Shown here: positions 4,640-9,996 of the stretch, in pieces | Layout: each line of letters opens with the position of its first letter | Position numbering within the stretch: the stretch's first letter is position 1 | DNA from: Candidatus Cloacimonadota bacterium | GTDB lineage: Bacteria > Cloacimonadota > Cloacimonadia > Cloacimonadales > Cloacimonadaceae | Reading direction: 5' to 3' | DNA: 9,996 bases | NCBI GenBank assembly: GCA_023392795.1 | Contig: JAEWNJ010000072.1 | Span: 1 to 9,996, forward strand | Notes under the pieces: model-generated | Databases searched by the model: none | What the model was told of the DNA's origin: nothing | The model's input: only the letters and a program-made list of their open reading frames with translations | Program-made: the position numbers and the translations under genes

Positions 4640-7600
4640 TCAATAGCTAAACAGTCCTTTCAATTCCTCGATATTCATGGATTTCAGCATGGTTGAGCCG
4701 CCTTCGATCACTTCGTTGAAGAGCTCAATCTTGCTCTTTTGCAGGCTGAGGATTTTTTCTTCCACGGTGTTCTTGGTGATCAGCCGGAATACCTGTACCT
4801 TGCGGGTTTGGCCCAGGCGGTGGGTGCGGTCGATGGCTTGATTTTCCACCATGGGATTCCACCAGGGATCGTAGAGGATCACGGTGTCGGCTGCGGTGAG
4901 ATTCAGTCCGGTACCGCCGGTTTTGAGGCTGATCAGGAAAAGGCGGATATTATCGTTGGTCTCGAACTCCTTGATCGGAGTCTGACGGTCCTTGGTGTGC
5001 CCGTCCAGATAGCTATAGGGAATATCCAGCGCGTTAAAGGTACGCTTCATGATGGAAAGCATCTGCACAAACTGAGAGAATACCAGCACTTTATGCCCGC
5101 CGGCAATGGCATCCTGCACCAGTTCCACCAGCATTTCCAATTTAGCGGAAATCTCCAGATCAGGCAGGATGTCACTATTGGCCAAGTGAGGATGATTGCA
5201 CACCTGACGCAACTTGGTAAGCGCTGCCAGGATATGGACATAAGTCATCTGCTCCGGATTGTCGGGTAAAAGTTTCTTTTGAACGGTGTCGATGATCTGC
5301 AGGTAGAGCTTTTCCTGCAGGGGGCTCATCTTGCACCAGGAGACCTGCTCCTGCTTGTCGGGAAGCTCCATCAGCACTTCTTTCTTGACCCTGCGCAGCA
5401 GGAAGGGCGATACCGCGCGATGCAGCCCCTGCTGTGCCTGATGCTCATCATCCGAGCTCAGGAAATTGGTCTTGAAGCGCTTCAGATTGCCCAGATAACC
5501 GGGATTGAGGAAATCCATAATGCTCCAGAGTTCGGTAATCCTATTTTCGATCGGAGTTCCCGAGAGCGCCAGACGGTGCCGCGATTTCAGCTTCTTGATG
5601 GCGGAAGTGCGTTGAGCGGAGACGTTTTTGATGTTCTGCGCTTCATCGAGCACGATCCATTGGAAATCCATCTCTTTGAGGGTGTTCAGATCGCTCAGCA
5701 CCATGGAGTAGCTGATGATAAAGAGCCGGATATTGGCGCTTTGCAGCAGTTCGGCGCGTTCTGCCTTCGTACCCTCAACGATCGCGAAGGGGATATTGGT
5801 ATGAAACTTCTCGATCTCCGCCGCCCAATTGTAGAGCAAGGTCTTGGGGCAGATCACCATGCTGGTGGTTTCAGGCGGAGCGCTTAAGATCATGGTGAGG
5901 GCTTGAATGGTCTTTCCCAAACCCATCTCATCAGCCAAAATGCCATTCAGATGGTAGTGCGCCAGCATGCTGATCCAGGCTACGCCGGCTTTTTGATAAC
6001 CCCTGAGCACGGTTTGCAAAAAGTACGGCAATTCCTGTTTCCGCTCCAATTGCCGCTGTTTGAGATCCCGGAACATCGTTTCCAGATACTCATCGCCCAT
6101 CATGCGCAGCGCGGGATTTTCCTCGCGCAGTCTCTGATAGTACGGCAGATTGATCACCCGGGCACGATACACCTGATCGCCGCTATCTTCACTGCCGCCG
6201 ATCAGCCGTTCCACTTCCTCGATGATCTCCGGATTACTGATAAAAAAGATACGTCCATCCACGGTGTGCAAGAGCTGATCTGAAGAGCGGAAGTATTTCT
6301 TCAGTTCTTCATGGGTAAAACGCAGATCCCTCGCCTGATAGCTGACCGCGTAGCTAAACCAGTCTATCTCGTCGTTGCGGACAGCCCTGATTTCCACTTC
6401 CAGGGGGATCTTGGTGATAAAGCTGCGGCTGAGTTCATCAGCTATGTCGACTTCCCACTCCGCGTCGTTAAGCTTGAAGATTACGCTCTGCAGATCCTGA
6501 AACGAGCTCTCCGGAAATACCAACTGGGCATTTTGCTCCCACATATCGATCTGCACTGGCGGAAGCTGATCCAGCAAGATCCGCACGCGGCTGAAGATCT
6601 GATGCGGGATGTAAAACCAGGCCTGTTCATCAGGATCGTGGCTGTCATAATGGCTATAGACCAGTGGTTTACCAAAACGTAGCAGCGACATGGGAATCTC
6701 ATAAATGCCGTCGTAAAGCAGGAACCCCTCGATCAGAATCTGATCACCCAAAGTTCTGATTTGCAGACGGCATTTGGGCATGCTGTCGATGATGCGGGGC
6801 ATATTGATCCCGGGATCAAAATCCAGATAGATATCCTTGCGCGCCAATTCACTGTGTACAATGCTGCGGTAATACACCAGATCCTGCTCGCTGAGCAGCA
6901 TATCATGGCTCAGAATGCGATCCACCACTTCGGTCTGCAGCGGTAGATAGACTTTATGCACCTTATTACGGAAAATTAGCCAGCTCGGATAACCGCTGTA
7001 CCATACCGACAATTCATCCACCAATACCGGCGATAATGAGTAATTGATCCTGCCCGCTTTTTCCACACGCAGGGCCAGAGGATATGGCTGCGAAGCAAAT
7101 TGCAGAGTCTCCCCCGTTTCATGAATGATCAACCGTCCGGAAAGATGCTCCATCAAGGCCAGCGCAGCGGGAAAATCCTTCTTGTAGATAGACCAGAATG
7201 CACCTTTGGCCGAGTATGCGGCCCGAATCTCGTGGAGAAAGGCAAAAAACTTAAGCTCATAATCGTCCAGAACTCCATAATTCGCTTTCAGCTCCGTTGC
7301 CTCAATCTCCTGACCCTTTAGCATTTTGATCAGCGAGGGCATGTCCAGATCGCGGTAAGCATCGTGATGAATGCGGATCTTGTCGCCAGCGGGATCGTAT
7401 ATGCCCTCCACGCTGAGGTATGCCTCATGTGCCAGATCCAACCACATGGCTGAACCGCGCAGAGCATTGCCATCGCAGGTCTTCACCGGCTGGGAATCGA
7501 AGATATCTGTCGAAAGATTTAGGTAGGCATAGCGCAGCAAGGATAGATAATGACGGCAACCCTCATCGCTGCTGCATTCCGCGCATTTATGGCTGACAAC

Positions 7601-7810
7601 CCGCTCGGAAGCGGGATCGTAAAGAATCTCCACCCAGGCACTGAAATACTCTGTCTTGTCCTGCGAGGGGAAAAAACGCATCTGAAATCTGCCCGCTTCA
7701 TCTCCTGCCAGCCAATACCAGAGATCCCCCTTGCCCAGGGGAATTACCGCGTGATTGAAGTACCAGCTATTGGATAGCTCATGGTAATCCTTGCTAAAAA
7801 GCCGCGCCAT
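4640..7810 (-). CDS. SNF2-family DNA-dependent ATPase with SWIM-like zinc motif
   Basis: A 1056-aa Swi2/Snf2 ATPase, a family that uses ATP to translocate on duplex DNA and remodel protein-DNA contacts. The helicase core is intact: LRGYQ (602-606), Walker A DEMGLGKT (627-634), DEAQ box (722-725), LSGTP (749-753), a C-terminal lobe with VFSQF and LDGHTKDRQ, TGGTGLNLTAADTV, and motif VI RTHRLGQ (995-1001). Near the N-terminus C76, C79, C85 and H87 form C-X2-C-X5-C-X-H, close to the SWIM zinc motif (CxCxnCxH) often found in bacterial SNF2 proteins. The 500 residues between are beta-rich and unrecognised. The ATG at 7810 is preceded by AAGGAT (7817-7822). It is convergent with the pilin-like gene and divergent from the secreted protein, so probably monocistronic. 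It is not RapA by domain layout. Its exact biological role is unknown. Confidence 0.95.
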   Translation of the reverse strand: MARLFSKDYHELSNSWYFNHAVIPLGKGDLWYWLAGDEAGRFQMRFFPSQDKTEYFSAWVEILYDPASERVVSHKCAECSSDEGCRHYLSLLRYAYLNLSTDIFDSQPVKTCDGNALRGSAMWLDLAHEAYLSVEGIYDPAGDKIRIHHDAYRDLDMPSLIKMLKGQEIEATELKANYGVLDDYELKFFAFLHEIRAAYSAKGAFWSIYKKDFPAALALMEHLSGRLIIHETGETLQFASQPYPLALRVEKAGRINYSLSPVLVDELSVWYSGYPSWLIFRNKVHKVYLPLQTEVVDRILSHDMLLSEQDLVYYRSIVHSELARKDIYLDFDPGINMPRIIDSMPKCRLQIRTLGDQILIEGFLLYDGIYEIPMSLLRFGKPLVYSHYDSHDPDEQAWFYIPHQIFSRVRILLDQLPPVQIDMWEQNAQLVFPESSFQDLQSVIFKLNDAEWEVDIADELSRSFITKIPLEVEIRAVRNDEIDWFSYAVSYQARDLRFTHEELKKYFRSSDQLLHTVDGRIFFISNPEIIEEVERLIGGSEDSGDQVYRARVINLPYYQRLREENPALRMMGDEYLETMFRDLKQRQLERKQELPYFLQTVLRGYQKAGVAWISMLAHYHLNGILADEMGLGKTIQALTMILSAPPETTSMVICPKTLLYNWAAEIEKFHTNIPFAIVEGTKAERAELLQSANIRLFIISYSMVLSDLNTLKEMDFQWIVLDEAQNIKNVSAQRTSAIKKLKSRHRLALSGTPIENRITELWSIMDFLNPGYLGNLKRFKTNFLSSDDEHQAQQGLHRAVSPFLLRRVKKEVLMELPDKQEQVSWCKMSPLQEKLYLQIIDTVQKKLLPDNPEQMTYVHILAALTKLRQVCNHPHLANSDILPDLEISAKLEMLVELVQDAIAGGHKVLVFSQFVQMLSIMKRTFNALDIPYSYLDGHTKDRQTPIKEFETNDNIRLFLISLKTGGTGLNLTAADTVILYDPWWNPMVENQAIDRTHRLGQTRKVQVFRLITKNTVEEKILSLQKSKIELFNEVIEGGSTMLKSMNIEELKGLFSY

Positions 7811-7836
7811 CTTATATCCTTAATCGTTAATCTGGT

Positions 7837-7867
7837 ATTAGGGATCAGATGTGACGTTTTTTGTCAA
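7837..7867 (-). promoter_or_regulatory. Candidate promoter of the SNF2 gene
   Basis: Reading the minus strand, a consensus TTGACA (7867-7862) is followed after 19 bp by CCTAAT (7842-7837), four of six matches to the -10 box. The spacing is longer than ideal. TTGAC is also part of a small inverted repeat with GTCA across an A-run. The start codon lies 27 bp downstream. Confidence 0.35.
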
Positions 7868-8046
7868 CCTGTTTCTGCAGATACAACCGGTTTGGGAAGT
7901 GAAAACCCGCGCTGGGATAGACTTTTTAGGGGCACCGCAGGCTTTCCGCCCACTTGCCACCCACCCGCACTCCTCTTCCGTGGCACGCAGGAGGGTTGGA
8001 AGAGAGTGGAAACAGCAAGGGAAACCAGGAATGGACAGAAGAAGGT

Positions 8047-8131
8047 AGTACAGGCAGTCGCTGTACTGTATAAATCGGCGCTTCAGGCGAGCGCCGGTAC
8101 TCCCGATTGTACTGGCGGTCGCCGTACCGCC
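8047..8131. repeat. Cluster of three related G+C-rich hairpins
   Basis: AGTACAG (8047-8053) pairs with CTGTACT (8061-8067) around a 7-nt loop. CGGCGCT (8076-8082) pairs with AGCGCCG (8090-8096), also around 7 nt. GGCGG (8114-8118) pairs with CCGCC (8127-8131), or alternatively GGCG/CGCC around GT. Units one and three share the pattern GTAC-N-GGC-N-GTCGC-N-GTAC, so they look like diverged copies. No T-run follows, so this is not a plain terminator. Confidence 0.7.
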
Positions 8132-8262
8132 TATCTTATGAATGTTAGCTTTCCAGTGCTTGCGTTTCTACCGTTTATCATCAGATTTATTAAAGTACTC
8201 CGCTGGATCCGCATTATCGGTGTTTGGATAGGTACTTAGGAAGGTGATGAGTGAATTTTATG

Positions 8263-8290
8263 TTGACATCATTGCCCAGTTCTTTATTAT
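8263..8290 (+). promoter_or_regulatory. Sigma-70-type promoter of the secreted-protein gene
   Basis: A perfect TTGACA (8263-8268), a 16-bp spacer and TATTAT (8285-8290, five of six matches) lie upstream of the 8385 start. Transcription would begin near 8297, giving a leader of about 90 nt that ends with GGAGG (8376-8380). Confidence 0.6.
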
Positions 8291-8384
8291 GTATTGTATG
8301 CCTATTGGGGAAAAATGATTTGCCATCGGCTATGACAAATAAAAGCTGTGAAGGACCAAGAGATAAGACATTACTGGAGGAACG

Positions 8385-9996
8385 ATGAAAAAGTTCGTAT
8401 TACTCGCTTTAAGCCTATCCTGCGTGATTGGCTTTGCTTATGCTGAAGCTATGCAGCCCTCATGGGAGAAGACTGCTATTCAGATGGAAGTAAAGGGTCG
8501 CCCAGTCTCACCATCACGTGAGGTGCCGGCCTATACATTCACGAAACTCCCCACTTCTTTGATGGAGAACTATTACGACTACATGATCGGAAGTTACAAC
8601 GGGATCCCCATTCGAGTGATCCCAGATACCCAGTATCCCGGTTATTTCATCACATATCATGGCAAACGAAACCCAACCGGTACCCGACGGGTGTTTTATG
8701 CTCATCTTGATGCAGCCGGCAATCTGGTAAACAACAACGAAATCACACCCACGACGAATAACGAAGGATTCTCCACCCTCGCCGTGGATCCCGTATCTTC
8801 AAAACCGCTGTACGCCTGGCATGCCAATGCCGATACAGACGCGAACCTGGAAACACAATTTACTTCTGATGCCTTTATGGCAGGACTCTCCGGACTCTTC
8901 AATGAGTTACAGGTAATCGCTGATAATCCATACACAGTTACTCCCCCTGTAGGGAATCCCACCACAGACAACGAGTACATCTGGCCCACCGCCCAGATCG
9001 GTCCTTCTCCGGTGGCGGGGATGAGCAGAGCTTATGTGGTGATGCGTAACTATGCAACTCATACCTACGGTCCCAGCGAGAACGCCTTCATCGCTTACGC
9101 GGATTTTAATGGAGACATGATCGAAGGCGCTGTTCCTTTGGTTTGGAACCACACCAGCATCCCTGAAATGGATCAATGGAATCATGACGCCACTTGGCGC
9201 CGTCCCTTCTATGCCCTCACGGCAGATGATCTGGGAAATCTGTATTATGTCGGTTATCACTTTGCCACTGAGGCCGATGGAACCACCCATATCTCGGAGC
9301 AGGATGTGGATATCTTCAAGTGTAGCAACTATGGTGAAGGCACCTGGACACGCATCAGCGAATGGAGCCACATCCCGTCCTGGAATCCTGCCGGCACTCC
9401 CGGCGGAACGGGATACTTTGTTGGCGACGGCAGCGTGCCTTATCCCGATAATGAAATGGTGTGGGCAATGGCAAATTCCAGCCACTTGAATGCCGTGAAC
9501 GACAGTAACGGCAGGATCATCTTCCCCGGCCTGTGGGCACAGAGTACTACCGGCGGTGGATACTGGGTCGATTTCCAGGTGGTGAAATCCATGATCTTTG
9601 ATCCCAATACAGAGGATTTTACCATCTCAGAGATCTACCCCATCAAAGATCCCAGCGATACCTACAATCAAGCCTGGACTCCCTGGGACGTGGAAGCTCC
9701 CTGGGGCGAAGCTGAGTACTTCGAAGCGGATGATGGAAATCTATATCTGGGTCCTCAAATACTGTGGCCCTTCCCCCACTGGGATGAGACTTTGCACACC
9801 GACGCCATGGTGTTCCATTACAACAACCTCAAGATCTCTGAAGCCAATGACCAGGGGATGATGGTGGCAGTCTGGCAGGATAGCCGCAGAGCCCTGGAAG
9901 CAAACGTGAATAGCGATCCCGAGTATGCCGATTTTTCCCAGGTGCCGGAGATCTACATCTCCTACACAGAAAACAACGGTGATGACTGGAGCGAAC
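8385..9996 (+). CDS. Secreted protein with Asp-box-like motif, 3' end beyond window
   Basis: An open frame with no stop from 8385 to the window edge, at least 537 codons. It starts with a classic signal peptide: MKKF, a hydrophobic core, then AYA before EAMQPSW, so cleavage by signal peptidase I after residue 20 is likely. GGAGG (8376-8380) precedes the ATG. The mature part is rich in Trp, Tyr, Asn, Asp and Pro with recurring short beta-type segments (for example DDLGNLYYVGYHF, DDGNLYLGPQILW, DQGMMVAVWQDSR), which suggests a beta-propeller. At residues 528-535 TENNGDDW resembles the Asp box (S-x-D-x-G-x-x-W) of sialidase/BNR repeats. Large proteins of this style in Cloacimonadota-like bacteria often end in a sorting or FlgD-type domain, but that part is not visible. 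No catalytic residues can be assigned, so enzyme or surface structural protein are both possible. Confidence 0.88.
   Translation, partial: MKKFVLLALSLSCVIGFAYAEAMQPSWEKTAIQMEVKGRPVSPSREVPAYTFTKLPTSLMENYYDYMIGSYNGIPIRVIPDTQYPGYFITYHGKRNPTGTRRVFYAHLDAAGNLVNNNEITPTTNNEGFSTLAVDPVSSKPLYAWHANADTDANLETQFTSDAFMAGLSGLFNELQVIADNPYTVTPPVGNPTTDNEYIWPTAQIGPSPVAGMSRAYVVMRNYATHTYGPSENAFIAYADFNGDMIEGAVPLVWNHTSIPEMDQWNHDATWRRPFYALTADDLGNLYYVGYHFATEADGTTHISEQDVDIFKCSNYGEGTWTRISEWSHIPSWNPAGTPGGTGYFVGDGSVPYPDNEMVWAMANSSHLNAVNDSNGRIIFPGLWAQSTTGGGYWVDFQVVKSMIFDPNTEDFTISEIYPIKDPSDTYNQAWTPWDVEAPWGEAEYFEADDGNLYLGPQILWPFPHWDETLHTDAMVFHYNNLKISEANDQGMMVAVWQDSRRALEANVNSDPEYADFSQVPEIYISYTENNGDDWSE

Larger units (their letters stand above)
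7811..8384. other. 574-bp divergent spacer
   Basis: No convincing gene is found. Frames open here lack ribosome-binding sites or extend out of frame into the SNF2 gene. It holds a candidate minus-strand promoter (7837-7867), an unremarkable stretch (about 7870-8040), a hairpin cluster (8047-8131), an ATCCGCAT word (8207) and a plus-strand promoter (8263-8290) with a leader of about 90 nt. Confidence 0.6.

Noticed and set aside
7781..8239. 152-aa plus-strand frame over the SNF2 start and spacer
   Set aside because: It begins antisense inside the SNF2 gene, runs through the hairpin cluster and has no ribosome-binding site or recognisable motif.
8247..8318. 23-aa frame behind AGGAAGG just before the secreted-protein gene
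   Set aside because: It overlaps the TTGACA/TATTAT promoter, which explains the sequence better, and the product shows no recognisable feature.
8907..9485. 192-aa minus-strand frame
   Set aside because: Antisense to the signal-peptide-bearing frame that is open from 8385 to the end with a proper ribosome-binding site and promoter.

Overview
The window is a stretch of bacterial chromosome with roughly balanced base composition, dense housekeeping genes and intergenic spacers rich in short palindromes. The mix of typA, rsmD, a large SNF2-type helicase, a pilin-like protein and a big signal-peptide-bearing protein ending in an Asp-box-like motif fits the Candidatus Cloacimonadota or a neighbouring Fibrobacterota/Bacteroidota-like lineage. 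That placement is inference from gene style only; no rRNA or other decisive marker is present.

Layout. Positions 1-362 hold no long gene. They contain a perfect 15-bp palindrome (3-38) and a tandem array of 18-20 nt mini-hairpins (about 189-413) that runs into the 3' end of typA. typA (BipA GTPase) lies on the minus strand (2201-363); its last 15 or so codons and its stop codon are supplied by the array. From 2438 a plus-strand cluster follows: a 186-aa helical protein with one TPR-like motif, a 55-aa four-cysteine protein (3005-3172), rsmD (3172-3717), a possible 28-aa membrane peptide (3714-3800) and a 170-aa membrane-anchored pilin-like protein (3784-4296). A clear Rho-independent terminator (4325-4359) closes it. 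The convergent spacer 4297-4639 carries a palindromic element, half of which recurs at 2321-2346, and a triple 9-bp repeat.

A 1056-aa SNF2-family ATPase with a SWIM-like zinc motif lies on the minus strand (7810-4640). A 574-bp divergent spacer (7811-8384) contains candidate promoters for both flanking genes and a cluster of G+C-rich hairpins. From 8385 a secreted protein with a signal peptide runs off the right edge; at least 537 residues are visible.

How the genes relate. typA and rsmD both serve the ribosome (GTPase factor and 16S rRNA methyltransferase) but are divergent. The small four-cysteine protein sits between the TPR-like gene and rsmD with a stop/start overlap, so these three are probably translated together. 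The SNF2 protein and the secreted protein look like independent units. The most unusual item is the hairpin array after and inside the end of typA: stems differ between units but stay complementary, while a GAA loop (UUC on the typA mRNA) is kept in nearly all units.
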